A stretch of 13,195 bases of DNA from an uncultured Bacilli bacterium (GCA_948999435.1 CARJCM010000037.1:1-13195), one strand, 5' to 3'; positions 1-6,354 are shown, numbered from the stretch's first letter. Notes: generated by a model not told the origin, from the letters alone. Numbers and translations are program-made.

Positions 1-184
1 GATTCCTTTTCTTTTTTAATTCTAAAAATTTAGAATATAGGTAGATTATTACAAAACCAATTAATAATCCTAAAAGAGCTCCTATATAACAATCTTTACT
101 AGAAATACTAAATAAAATAGAGATACCAAAACCTAAGAATAAACTTTGGGTTAGAAAATATATGATAAATGGTTTTTCTTTCAT
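1..184 (-). CDS. gerAB: GerAB-like spore germination permease, N-terminal part (cut by window edge)
   Basis: Only the first 61 codons are inside the window. They begin MKEKPFIIYF and contain two hydrophobic stretches (about residues 7-27 and 33-50) separated by a short SSKDCYIGALLG segment. That pattern resembles the first two membrane helices of GerAB-type permeases of the amino-acid/polyamine transporter fold. The start ATG overlaps the gerAC stop codon (ATGA) and has an AGGTGA Shine-Dalgarno sequence four bases upstream, so translation is probably coupled. In GerA receptors the B subunit binds the germinant in the spore inner membrane. The identification rests mainly on the operon context plus the two-helix start. 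Most of the protein is not visible, so conserved core residues cannot be checked. Confidence 0.7.
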   Translation of the reverse strand, partial: MKEKPFIIYFLTQSLFLGFGISILFSISSKDCYIGALLGLLIGFVIIYLYSKFLELKKKRN

Positions 185-1269
185 TCTTTCACCTCAAATA
201 TTAAGCCTTTCTTATTTATTTTTAAATCTAAATCAAAGACAAATCTTTGGTTAGTCCATAATTTGTAGTTTGGTTTACGATATTTATCATAATAAAATTT
301 ACCTATTTTAAGAGCATTTGATTTTTCAGTTTGGAGAGTTTTTAAAACATTTAACATTTTATCTTCAACAATTTTAGTAAATTCTTTTTGGAGTTTCTCA
401 TAGACTTTTTCATCTCTTAAATTATCATTACAAGTGTCTTCATTAATTCGAACATTTAATTTACCACTTATTTTAACATTTTCATTATTAGGTTCTATTT
501 TGATACTAGATTCATAAATGGATACCACTATAACACCATTATTACATTTTTTTTCAAAGAATACTGTTTCAGCATCAAAATTATTTAAAACATTTAAGAT
601 GGCTGCTTCCTTGGTGCCGAAAATATGTTTTAGTTTAAAATCTTCAAAGACACCTAGACCTACTAATTCAATACTTTTTTCTTCACCATTTTCATTTACA
701 GTTATTGCTGATAAGATAGCATCTTCACCATCTGTTAAAATACTATTTAATATTTCGGTATATGGCATAAAGTAACCAGCACTAGCACTATTTTTGTTAT
801 TTTCAAGTAGGTTCATAATAAAACTTGAAGCGACTGGCTTTTCTTTTGATTTAGCTTCTATAACATCTTTAGCACTAGCATTAGTAGCAATAGCTAGAAA
901 ACTTTCATTTCGAAGTTTGGATGTTCTAATAATATATTCACCAACTTCTTTTAAATTATTTTTAGCAATATCTTCACTTATTACAACAACATCTACATGT
1001 TCAAAGTAGGGGACTTTATCCATTAAATTACCATTATTACTAAAAGCTTCAACTACTGTTTTACCACGACTGGTAACATTATAAGTACTAGAGGAAGCTG
1101 AGGTTTCTCCTTCTTTTTTAGTACTTAATATTTCATAAGTAACAATATATTCATCACTTTCATAATCGATACCTATACCTGAGATAATAGCTAAATCATT
1201 AAGTTCGTTATAGTCATAACATCCACTTAAAATAAAAGGGATAATTAATAATATTAATAATTTTTTCAT
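181..1269 (-). CDS. gerAC: GerAC-family spore germination lipoprotein
   Basis: This is the C subunit of a GerA-type germinant receptor, a lipoprotein on the outer face of the spore inner membrane. The protein is 362 residues, near the usual family length. It starts with a lipoprotein signal peptide with lipobox L14-S15-G16-C17, followed directly by the family-typical CYDYNELNDLAIISGIGID stretch (Cys, then a conserved E/I-N-DLA-I-GIGID pattern). The C-terminal part (roughly residues 190-355) is the mixed alpha/beta C-domain with the Lys/Asp-rich helix before YYDKYRKP. The start ATG overlaps the gerAA stop (ATGA) and has AAGGAG nine bases upstream, inside gerAA. It is followed by gerAB with the same 4-base overlap. 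It acts with the A and B subunits in nutrient sensing during germination, which implies an endospore former. Confidence 0.92.
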   Translation of the reverse strand: MKKLLILLIIPFILSGCYDYNELNDLAIISGIGIDYESDEYIVTYEILSTKKEGETSASSSTYNVTSRGKTVVEAFSNNGNLMDKVPYFEHVDVVVISEDIAKNNLKEVGEYIIRTSKLRNESFLAIATNASAKDVIEAKSKEKPVASSFIMNLLENNKNSASAGYFMPYTEILNSILTDGEDAILSAITVNENGEEKSIELVGLGVFEDFKLKHIFGTKEAAILNVLNNFDAETVFFEKKCNNGVIVVSIYESSIKIEPNNENVKISGKLNVRINEDTCNDNLRDEKVYEKLQKEFTKIVEDKMLNVLKTLQTEKSNALKIGKFYYDKYRKPNYKLWTNQRFVFDLDLKINKKGLIFEVKE

Positions 1270-2699
1270 GCGTTTTCTCCTTGTCTTGTGAAGTTTTTCT
1301 TAGTAAGTAATTTACTACGTTTAGTATCTTTTTTAGCACGAGATTTAAGTAAGGTTTTAAAAAAGTATGTTTTATCAAAAGGTACTATTGGATAAAAGTA
1401 AGGCTTGCCAAAAGAGTAGGTATCATTAATTCTAATAAGAAAATAGAATAAACCAAAGACTATACCCATGATACCATAGAATGATGCTAAAATTAGAAAG
1501 ATAAATCTTAAATGTCTTAGAGCACTTACTAGTTCTACTTCAGTAAATATTAGACTTGAAATAAATGTTAAGGCAATAACTATAATCATAATTTGACTTA
1601 CAATTCCTGCAGAAACAGCTGCATCTCCTAATACTAATGCACCTAATATAGAAATAGCACTACCATAAGAGTTAGGGAATCTAATGTCACTTTCTCGTAA
1701 CATCTCGCATATAAAGAGCATCATAAAAGCTTCAACTATTGCTGGAAAGGGGACACCATCTCTTTGGACGGCAAAACTAACTAAAAGGTCAGTGGGAATA
1801 GTTTCTTGATTATAGTTTGTGAGAGCAATATAAATTGCAGGAGCTATCATTGATAAAAAGAAACAAACAAAACGAAGTATTTTAATAAAGTTAACGTTCT
1901 TATTTTTATTATATTGGTCTACTCCAGGATTAATAAAATCTGCTAGAAATGCTGGTAATAATATAACGTAAGGTGAGGTATCAACAGTAATAGCAATCTT
2001 ACCTTCTAGTAAGGCACGAGAAACGTTGTCGGGTCTTTCAGTCATCATATAAGTAGGGAAGTGTGTAATAAATTCATCAGTTATTAATTGCCCTAAAGAA
2101 GCAGTATCAACTATACCATCAATATCTATTTTGGATATTTTCTTTTTGATTGATTCAACTTGTTCTAAGTCAGCAATATCATCAAAATATAAAACACCAA
2201 CTTTAGTACTTGTTTTACGACCGATAATATACTCATCAGTTTTTAAAGTATGAGATTTAATTCTTCTTTTTATTAAACCTAAATTAATTTGATAATTTTC
2301 CGTAAAAGCATCTTTTGGTCCATTAGTAGCTGGTTCACTATTAGGTTCAGCAACACTACGATTAATATCAGCTTTGGTTTCTATAGCAAGAATTGTATTA
2401 TTTCTAATTACAATAGTAAATCCATTAGTTATGTAAAATTCTATTTCATCATAGTTTTTTATTTCTTTAGTATTAGGACCTGGTAATATAGAATCTAAGT
2501 TTCTTATTTTTTTGCTTTTTAAACCACTTAGGTTGCTTAAATTTTTTAAGATGTAATCATTTACTTTATCACTAGAACTAATGGTTTCTAAATAAATTAC
2601 ATATACTGTATCAAGTAGAGATAGTTTTATTTTTTTAGTAGTTAAATCAGGATTTTTCTTGAATTCCTCTTGGATTCTTTTTACTATTTTATTTTCCAT
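1266..2699 (-). CDS. gerAA: GerAA-family spore germinant receptor A subunit
   Basis: This is the A subunit of a GerA-type germinant receptor in the spore inner membrane. The protein is 477 residues, the normal family length. The N-terminal soluble half (about 1-270) carries the family signatures SEPATNGPKDAFTEN (121-135), followed by NLGLIKRRIKS, and ERPDNVSRALLEGKIAI (221-237) followed by VDTSPYVILLP. The C-terminal half has several membrane helices (about 274-295, 310-333, 345-400, 405-430), including the conserved VPFPAIVEAFMM region. The start ATG at 2699 has AGGTGA seven bases upstream. It is the first gene of the operon and overlaps gerAC by four bases, ending in UGA. I found no convincing sigma-G or sigma-A promoter in the 120 bases between it and the divergent tRNA gene. 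Confidence 0.94.
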   Translation of the reverse strand: MENKIVKRIQEEFKKNPDLTTKKIKLSLLDTVYVIYLETISSSDKVNDYILKNLSNLSGLKSKKIRNLDSILPGPNTKEIKNYDEIEFYITNGFTIVIRNNTILAIETKADINRSVAEPNSEPATNGPKDAFTENYQINLGLIKRRIKSHTLKTDEYIIGRKTSTKVGVLYFDDIADLEQVESIKKKISKIDIDGIVDTASLGQLITDEFITHFPTYMMTERPDNVSRALLEGKIAITVDTSPYVILLPAFLADFINPGVDQYNKNKNVNFIKILRFVCFFLSMIAPAIYIALTNYNQETIPTDLLVSFAVQRDGVPFPAIVEAFMMLFICEMLRESDIRFPNSYGSAISILGALVLGDAAVSAGIVSQIMIIVIALTFISSLIFTEVELVSALRHLRFIFLILASFYGIMGIVFGLFYFLIRINDTYSFGKPYFYPIVPFDKTYFFKTLLKSRAKKDTKRSKLLTKKNFTRQGENA

Positions 2700-2774
2700 A
2701 TGGGTTTCACCTAATGTTATTATTGGTAATTTTTAGATAAATATGTATTAGTTCTATAGTTTGGCTAAAAAATA

Positions 2775-2803
2775 TTGACAAAGATTAATATTTATTGTAC
2801 ACT
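2775..2803 (+). promoter_or_regulatory. Sigma-A promoter of the tRNA-Ser gene
   Basis: A perfect -35 TTGACA (2775-2780), a 17-base spacer and a -10-like TACACT (2798-2803) end 16 bases before the mature tRNA 5' end. The position fits a stable-RNA promoter. The -10 matches the consensus at four of six bases. Confidence 0.75.
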
Positions 2804-2819
2804 TAAGTAGTAGCAAATT

Positions 2820-2912
2820 GGAGTTGTACTCAAGAGGCTGAAGAGGGATCCCTGCTAAGGATTTAGGTCGGCGAATGCTGGCGCGGAGGTTCAAATCCTC
2901 TCAACTCCGCCA
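2820..2912 (+). tRNA. tRNA-Ser(GCU), reading AGC/AGU
   Basis: This is a class II tRNA of 93 bases including an encoded CCA (2910-2912). The acceptor stem is a perfect 7 bp pair, GGAGTTG (2820-2826) with CAACTCC (2902-2908). The T arm has a GGAGG stem around TTCAAAT. The anticodon loop CTGCTAA sits between GATCC and GGATT and gives anticodon GCT. The long variable arm (GGTCGGCGAATGCTGGCGCG region) confirms the serine class. It has its own promoter and terminator and is a monocistronic tRNA gene. Confidence 0.96.
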
Positions 2913-2924
2913 TTTAGTTATTAT

Positions 2925-2943
2925 CCCACTTAGGTGGGTTTTT
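2925..2943 (+). terminator. Rho-independent terminator after tRNA-Ser
   Basis: The stem CCCAC (2925-2929) pairs with GTGGG (2934-2938) around a 4-base TTAG loop, followed by five T. It lies 12 bases after the tRNA CCA end. Confidence 0.85.
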
Positions 2944-2967
2944 ATATTTCTTAGGGGGCTTATAAGA

Positions 2968-3090
2968 ATGAATATTAGTTTAGAAGTAATTAGTAGTTAC
3001 CCAAAACTTCTTCAAACTCTAAATAAAAAAGCTAAAGCAAAAAAGATCTATTTTATCAGGAAAGTAAAATACAAGTTAGAAGTCTTTTGA
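2968..3090 (+). CDS. Possible small basic protein, 40 residues
   Basis: I do not recognise this ORF. It begins MNISLEVISS and is rich in lysine in its second half (NKKAKAKKIYFIRKVKYK), with no membrane segment or cysteine. Support is limited to a strong AGGGGG ribosome binding site (2952-2957) ten bases before the ATG and a position in an otherwise empty gap between the tRNA terminator and the regulator promoter. Its frame is open back into the tRNA, so the longer reading is not a gene. It could be a true microprotein, the tail of a degraded gene, or chance. Confidence 0.35.
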   Translation: MNISLEVISSYPKLLQTLNKKAKAKKIYFIRKVKYKLEVF

Positions 3091-3104
3091 AATAGTGAAA
3101 AATA

Positions 3105-3133
3105 TTTACGAAAGGTATTTTATTTGATAAAAT
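3105..3133 (+). promoter_or_regulatory. Promoter of the XRE-family regulator gene
   Basis: A -35-like TTTACG (3105-3110), a 17-base spacer and a -10 TAAAAT (3128-3133) preceded by TG-A, making an extended -10 element. The distance to the ATG at 3156 gives a leader of about 16 bases. Confidence 0.6.
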
Positions 3134-3155
3134 ATCTTTAGAGAGAAGTGGGTTT

Positions 3156-3470
3156 ATGAATAGTAAGAAAATAGGGGCTTTTATCCAAGGAAAGAGAATT
3201 GATGCTAAAATTACTCAAGAAGAATTAGCTAAGAAAATGCATGTGTCTAGCACAACTATTGATAAATGGGAAAAAGGAAAAGTTCTTCCTGATATAAAAA
3301 AATTAGAAAAGCTAGCTATAGTTTTGGGGACAAGTATTGTGGAAATGCTTAGTGGTGATGAGTCAAATCGAGATATGGATTTATTGATTAAAAAATTAAA
3401 ATTTAAAAATAAAATTAAATATATTATAAGTTTAATAATAGTTTTAGTTATAATATTTATTTGTTTTTAG
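3156..3470 (+). CDS. XRE-family helix-turn-helix regulator with C-terminal membrane anchor
   Basis: The protein is 104 residues. Residues about 6-62 form a Cro/CI (XRE) DNA-binding domain: TQEELAKKMHVSSTTIDKWEKG contains the two helices of the HTH, and LPDIKKLEKLAIVLGTSI is the following helix pair. A charged linker (68-86) leads to one very hydrophobic C-terminal segment (about 87-104) ending the protein, so the DNA-binding domain would face the cytoplasm from a membrane anchor. This layout is a known subgroup of Bacillota XRE regulators, but no target can be named. An AAGTGGG-type ribosome binding site precedes the ATG. It is monocistronic, with its own promoter and terminator, and converges with yidD, overlapping it by 14 bases. 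Confidence 0.87.
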   Translation: MNSKKIGAFIQGKRIDAKITQEELAKKMHVSSTTIDKWEKGKVLPDIKKLEKLAIVLGTSIVEMLSGDESNRDMDLLIKKLKFKNKIKYIISLIIVLVIIFICF

Positions 3471-3678
3471 GTGGTACAAGGTCTATACCACTTTTTTTAT
3501 TAAAAGGATTACATCTTAAAATTCTTTTTATTGTTAAGTATGTTCCTTTTATACTGCCATGGATACTTATAGCTTCGATAGCATAACTACTACATGTTGG
3601 ATAAAAACGACAAGCACTGTGAGTATGTAGTGGTAATGTTTGATAAAATTTAATTATTTTAATAAGTGTTTTTTGCAT
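3457..3678 (-). CDS. yidD: YidD, membrane protein insertion efficiency factor
   Basis: YidD is a small membrane-associated protein that assists YidC/Oxa1-dependent insertion of inner-membrane proteins. The 73-residue protein shows the family signature CRFYPTCSSYAIEAI (residues about 24-38), then HGSIKGTYLTIKRILRCNPF and a GIDLVPP end, with the three conserved cysteines. I chose the ATG at 3678 (MQKTLIK) over a GTG nine bases upstream because AAGTGA sits at Shine-Dalgarno distance from the ATG. It often neighbours rnpA-rpmH, but here it stands alone. Its last codons overlap the convergent XRE gene and that gene's terminator. Confidence 0.93.
   Translation of the reverse strand: MQKTLIKIIKFYQTLPLHTHSACRFYPTCSSYAIEAISIHGSIKGTYLTIKRILRCNPFNKKSGIDLVPPKNK
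3469..3498 (+). terminator. Terminator of the XRE gene, inside the yidD 3' end
   Basis: The stem GTGGTA (3471-3476) pairs with TACCAC (3486-3491), extendable by a G-U and an A-U pair, followed by seven T (3492-3498). It begins at the XRE stop codon and lies within the last codons of convergent yidD. Confidence 0.75.
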
Positions 3679-3693
3679 ATATATCACTTTTAT

Positions 3694-3722
3694 ATTGTAT
3701 CATACTTTTTAATGGGTTATAA
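3694..3722 (-). promoter_or_regulatory. Possible yidD promoter, overlapping the divergent one
   Basis: Read on the minus strand: a -35-like TTATAA (3722-3717), a 17-base spacer and a -10 TACAAT (3699-3694). The predicted start lies close to the yidD ATG, leaving a very short leader, so the assignment is tentative. Confidence 0.35.
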
Positions 3723-3723
3723 T
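3695..3723 (+). promoter_or_regulatory. Promoter of the first transglutaminase-fold gene
   Basis: A -35 TTGTAT (3695-3700), a 17-base spacer and a perfect -10 TATAAT (3718-3723). It drives the gene starting at 3748 and occupies the same bases as the possible yidD promoter. Confidence 0.65.
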
Positions 3724-3747
3724 ACTTTTTTGATTGGGGCGTTAAAT

Positions 3748-4827
3748 ATGTTAGAAGATTTTAAAGATATATTTTTCAAACCTATTGGCTTAATGGATTA
3801 TGATTTGTATAAAAAGTTCAGATTAAGCTATTTTCCTATGGCTTTTGTTGCTTCTAGTGTTGGATTGGCGACGTTTAATATTCCATTTATTTTAACCGCT
3901 ATTGTTATAACTTTTATAAATGATTATTTATCTAAAGAAGGAGCTATGTATCGAATTAAAGATATAAGTGAAATGGATGATTTATATAAAGAATTTCTGT
4001 GTAATTATCATAAATTAAATCAGATATTTGATTTAAATAATCCATTAGAATTAATGATACTTTTTAATTATTTAGTAGAGTCAGGGCATTTATCAAAGAA
4101 TAAAGAATTTAGTAGAGAAGATAAATATAGTGAAGCTTTATTTCTTAGTAAATATCAAGTTTTTAGTGCTTCTTCGGTTTGTAGACATGATTCTTTAACT
4201 TTTAGAGATATTCTAAAAATGGAGAATATTGAAAGTGCTATTTTATATGGTACTGCTAAACTTACTTTTAATGATTCAAGAGTATTAGATATTTCTCCTT
4301 TTTTAGAAGAACAAATGGGTGGCGTAAGTGATGAACGTGTTTTGAAAGAAGAAATAAATAAATTTTTTGATTTATTAGAAAAAAGAATTAAAGAAGAAGC
4401 TTTTGATAGTTCAGAGCTTTCAAGAGAAAAAAATAATTTTTCACCTAATCATATGATTACTATTGCTAAAAAAGATAATATTTGTTATAGCTTAGATGCT
4501 TGTAATAATAGAGTTTTTAGAAAAAGAATTATTGGTGGAAGAGAAGTATTGTATGATGGTTTATTAATGTTTGAATCAAGAATTTCATATTTATTTAGAT
4601 TATATTATGATGCTTGTTTTGAAAAAAGGTCAAGAGTTAAAAGTATTTTAACAAGTGATTACATACGTTTTGATGAAGAAAGAAAAATAAGGGATAAAAT
4701 GTATGAAATTATTTTAAGAAATCAAGATATATTTGAAAAATTCTATAGTCAAAATGAAGAATTGTATGAAGAAATATCTGATTGTTTGGTACGAGTTAGG
4801 AAGAAGACATCTAATATTTTATTTTAA
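3748..4827 (+). CDS. Membrane-anchored transglutaminase/papain-fold protein, paralog 1
   Basis: No named family is recognised, but the core looks like the transglutaminase-like cysteine-protease fold. The 359-residue protein has an N-terminal hydrophobic hairpin (about 27-58). A Cys motif follows at SSVCRH (C145-R146-H147), leading into a helix and GxP-like turn. His is at PNHMITIA (H235) and Asp at CYSLDACNN (D250), in the order and spacing of a Cys-His-Asp triad. The last 40 residues are charged and helical. The ATG at 3748 is chosen because a GGGG ribosome binding site lies eight bases upstream, the promoter is just before it, and the resulting length matches the paralog at 5227. The upstream in-frame ORF extension runs through the promoter and is rejected. 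Protease, amidase or transferase activity cannot be told apart. Confidence 0.8.
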   Translation: MLEDFKDIFFKPIGLMDYDLYKKFRLSYFPMAFVASSVGLATFNIPFILTAIVITFINDYLSKEGAMYRIKDISEMDDLYKEFLCNYHKLNQIFDLNNPLELMILFNYLVESGHLSKNKEFSREDKYSEALFLSKYQVFSASSVCRHDSLTFRDILKMENIESAILYGTAKLTFNDSRVLDISPFLEEQMGGVSDERVLKEEINKFFDLLEKRIKEEAFDSSELSREKNNFSPNHMITIAKKDNICYSLDACNNRVFRKRIIGGREVLYDGLLMFESRISYLFRLYYDACFEKRSRVKSILTSDYIRFDEERKIRDKMYEIILRNQDIFEKFYSQNEELYEEISDCLVRVRKKTSNILF

Positions 4828-4840
4828 AACAGTATATTTG

Positions 4841-4849
4841 TGATATAAT
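4841..4849 (+). promoter_or_regulatory. Extended -10 promoter of the 98-residue protein gene
   Basis: TGATATAAT (4841-4849) is an extended -10 element with a perfect TATAAT at 4844-4849. No good -35 is visible. The ATG is 21 bases downstream. Confidence 0.55.
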
Positions 4850-4870
4850 TGGAGTATGTGGAGGTTTTAT

Positions 4871-5167
4871 ATGACAAAATTAAATGAATTTATAATGACT
4901 AAATTATTAGCTAATGGAAGTGGTGAGGTAGACAAAGTACAATATGATGCAGTTATTCAATTTTTAGATACTCCTCATAAAAGCGCTATTTGTAATTATG
5001 TTCTACTTTGCGCACGTGGTGAATGTATAAAAATTAATGGTAGTATAAATACTAGTCAAGTTTTGGCTTTAATGAATACTAAGTTTTGTGTTCAAGCTGC
5101 TTTTCAATACATTTCATTTTTACAAAATAGTCATGAACATATAGAATATGAAGGTAGAAGATTATAG
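4871..5167 (+). CDS. Orphan 98-residue protein between the two paralogs
   Basis: I do not recognise this protein. It begins MTKLNEFIMT and is predicted soluble and mostly helical, with no signal peptide or clear membrane segment. It has four cysteines (residues 41, 48, 52 and 73), without a CxxC zinc pattern. I chose the ATG at 4871 because GGAGG lies six bases upstream (4860-4864). An in-frame ATG at 4856 would put that site inside the gene. It has its own extended -10 promoter and lies 43 bases after paralog 1 and 59 bases before paralog 2. Its placement between two copies of one family suggests a functional partner, such as a substrate or inhibitor, but this is only inference from position. 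Confidence 0.75.
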   Translation: MTKLNEFIMTKLLANGSGEVDKVQYDAVIQFLDTPHKSAICNYVLLCARGECIKINGSINTSQVLALMNTKFCVQAAFQYISFLQNSHEHIEYEGRRL

Positions 5168-5190
5168 ATTTTTAGCAATAGGCTTATAAT
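5162..5190 (+). promoter_or_regulatory. Possible promoter of paralog 2
   Basis: A perfect -10 TATAAT (5185-5190) lies 17 bases after a weak -35 TTATAG (5162-5167) that overlaps the stop codon of the preceding gene. Predicted leader of about 30 bases. The TAGGCT hexamer occurs on both sides of the -10 (5179-5184 and 5194-5199). Confidence 0.45.
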
Positions 5191-5226
5191 GCTTAGGCTA
5201 TATTTTTTTGTGTGGTGGGTGGAAAT

Positions 5227-6177
5227 ATGAATGCTTTTAGACCTTTAAATGCAGTTGATTATAAAATTTATAATTTTATGAGGAAGTATAATGCACTTGG
5301 AGCATTAGCAATTTTTGCTGTTGGGGAGTATGCTAATAACTTACCACTATTTTTTGGTGGGTGCTTAGGTTTTTGTTTAAGTTATTATTTAGATAGATAT
5401 AAAGCTTTATATAATGTAAAAGAAATACATGAATTAGATTTATTATTACAAGAATTTTTAAAAAGTTATAGCAAATTAGATGAAACATTTTCTTTAAAAA
5501 GTCCACTAGAAATAATGCTTTTATATACTTATTTGTTAGATAATGGTTATTTGTCTTTTCAAAAAAATACGGATAAATATAGTGGGAGATTGGATTATGT
5601 AGCTTTAAATAGTTATCAAGTCTTTGCTGGAGAATTTGTTTGCAGGCATAGTGCACCTTTATTATCTAGAATTTTAAATTATGAAAATATTCCTAGTGGG
5701 GTTTTGATTACGCATTTTTCTGATGAATTAAATTTATATTCAGATGTTGCAGAGAGAATTAAAGAAATAAAATTAATAGTTGAATTTCTAGAAAAAGAAG
5801 ATTATGCAGATGAAGAATTTTTTAGAGTTAATGAATTTGTCGAAAAACTTTTTAGAGAAGGAAAAATAGATTCATCAGATATATTTTTGGAAAGTGGTAC
5901 AAAACTAGGAAATCATGCGATTACGGTTTCTAAATATGATGGGAAAAATTATTATTTGGATCCTACTAATAAGTGTGTATATTATAAAAGAATGATTGAT
6001 GGAAAACCAATGCTTGTTAATGGGGTGATTATCAATGTGCCATTTGTTTCTTTTTTATCTAGAAACTTTTATGCAAAAAGATGTGAAAGTGTTAGACAAA
6101 TGAAAAGATATTTAAAGGGAGTCGGTATGACTTTTGAAGAAGAATTAGAGGCATGTGAAAAAGTTGATGGTATTTGA
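5227..6177 (+). CDS. Membrane-anchored transglutaminase/papain-fold protein, paralog 2, ended by an in-frame UGA
   Basis: This is a clear paralog of the protein at 3748. It has an N-terminal hydrophobic hairpin (about 21-54), then NSYQVFAGEFVCRH with C139-R140-H141, then GNHAITVSKYDGK with H230, then YYLDPTNKC with D245. The last two blocks are close to the classic transglutaminase-core signature (HAW.EV...W..DPT), so the fold call is firmer here than in paralog 1. It starts at ATG 5227 with GGTGGA just upstream. A GTG at 5212 is also in frame but lies in the ribosome binding site. The frame stops at UGA (6175-6177) after 316 residues, about 45 short of the paralog, and homology continues in the same frame after the stop. 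The catalytic core is intact upstream of the UGA, so a truncated product could still fold. Confidence 0.82.
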   Translation: MNAFRPLNAVDYKIYNFMRKYNALGALAIFAVGEYANNLPLFFGGCLGFCLSYYLDRYKALYNVKEIHELDLLLQEFLKSYSKLDETFSLKSPLEIMLLYTYLLDNGYLSFQKNTDKYSGRLDYVALNSYQVFAGEFVCRHSAPLLSRILNYENIPSGVLITHFSDELNLYSDVAERIKEIKLIVEFLEKEDYADEEFFRVNEFVEKLFREGKIDSSDIFLESGTKLGNHAITVSKYDGKNYYLDPTNKCVYYKRMIDGKPMLVNGVIINVPFVSFLSRNFYAKRCESVRQMKRYLKGVGMTFEEELEACEKVDGI

Positions 6178-6315
6178 CAAAATAATCAAGATATATTAGA
6201 GGATTTTTATAGAGAAAATGAACCTATATATCAAGAAATGACAGAGGGGTTAAGAAGAGTAAGAACAATAATGCAACCAAAAAGAATTTTTACACGTAGT
6301 AAAACAGAATTGTAA
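6178..6315 (+). pseudogene. In-frame C-terminal continuation of paralog 2 after the UGA
   Basis: In the same frame directly after the UGA, 45 sense codons run to TAA at 6313-6315. They encode QNNQDILEDFYRENEPIYQE and then MTEGLRRVR. Paralog 1 has RNQDIFEKFYSQNEELYEE followed by ISDCLVRVR at the same place, so this is the homologous C-terminus. Together with the upstream part the length would be 362 codons, against 359 in paralog 1. No frameshift or second stop is present. The likely explanations are a recent nonsense mutation (for example TTA to TGA), UGA readthrough or a sequencing error. Confidence 0.8.
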
Positions 6316-6340
6316 TTATGTTTTTTAATAGATATTTCGG

Positions 6341-6352
6341 TTAACCGGTTAA
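6341..6352 (+). promoter_or_regulatory. 12-bp perfect palindrome upstream of the rpsB promoter
   Basis: TTAACCGGTTAA is a perfect 12-bp palindrome ending two bases before the rpsB -35 element. It also overlaps the 10-bp palindrome CGGTTAACCG (6338-6347). It is GC-containing in a very AT-rich gap, and its position suits an operator for a dimeric regulator. No regulator is identified. Confidence 0.45.
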
Positions 6353-6354
6353 TT

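Noticed and set aside
2700..2774. Sigma-G/sigma-F promoter for the ger operon
   Set aside because: A CATATTTA-like -10 on the minus strand has no acceptable -35 at the expected spacing, so I do not annotate it.
2875..2967. Reading frame that starts inside tRNA-Ser and runs into the small ORF
   Set aside because: It overlaps the tRNA and its terminator. Only the part from the ATG at 2968 with its own ribosome binding site is plausible.
3640..3747. N-terminal extension of paralog 1 back to 3640
   Set aside because: It would run through the yidD start and the promoter at 3695-3723. The ATG at 3748 has a ribosome binding site and gives the same length as the second paralog.
5333..5656. Minus-strand ORF inside paralog 2
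   Set aside because: It is antisense to a gene with clear paralogy and conserved motifs, with no ribosome binding site. The same applies to other antisense frames inside tsf, rpsB and gerAA.
6175..6177. UGA as selenocysteine
   Set aside because: The paralog has Ile there, the site is in a C-terminal helix away from the catalytic residues, and I see no convincing stem-loop of bacterial SECIS type right after it.
5227..6315. UGA as a Trp codon (Mycoplasma-type code) explaining the interrupted paralog
   Set aside because: All visible Trp codons are TGG, gerAA and gerAC end in UGA within ATGA start overlaps, and the gene at 8438 also ends in UGA. The paralog has Ile, not Trp, at the aligned place.
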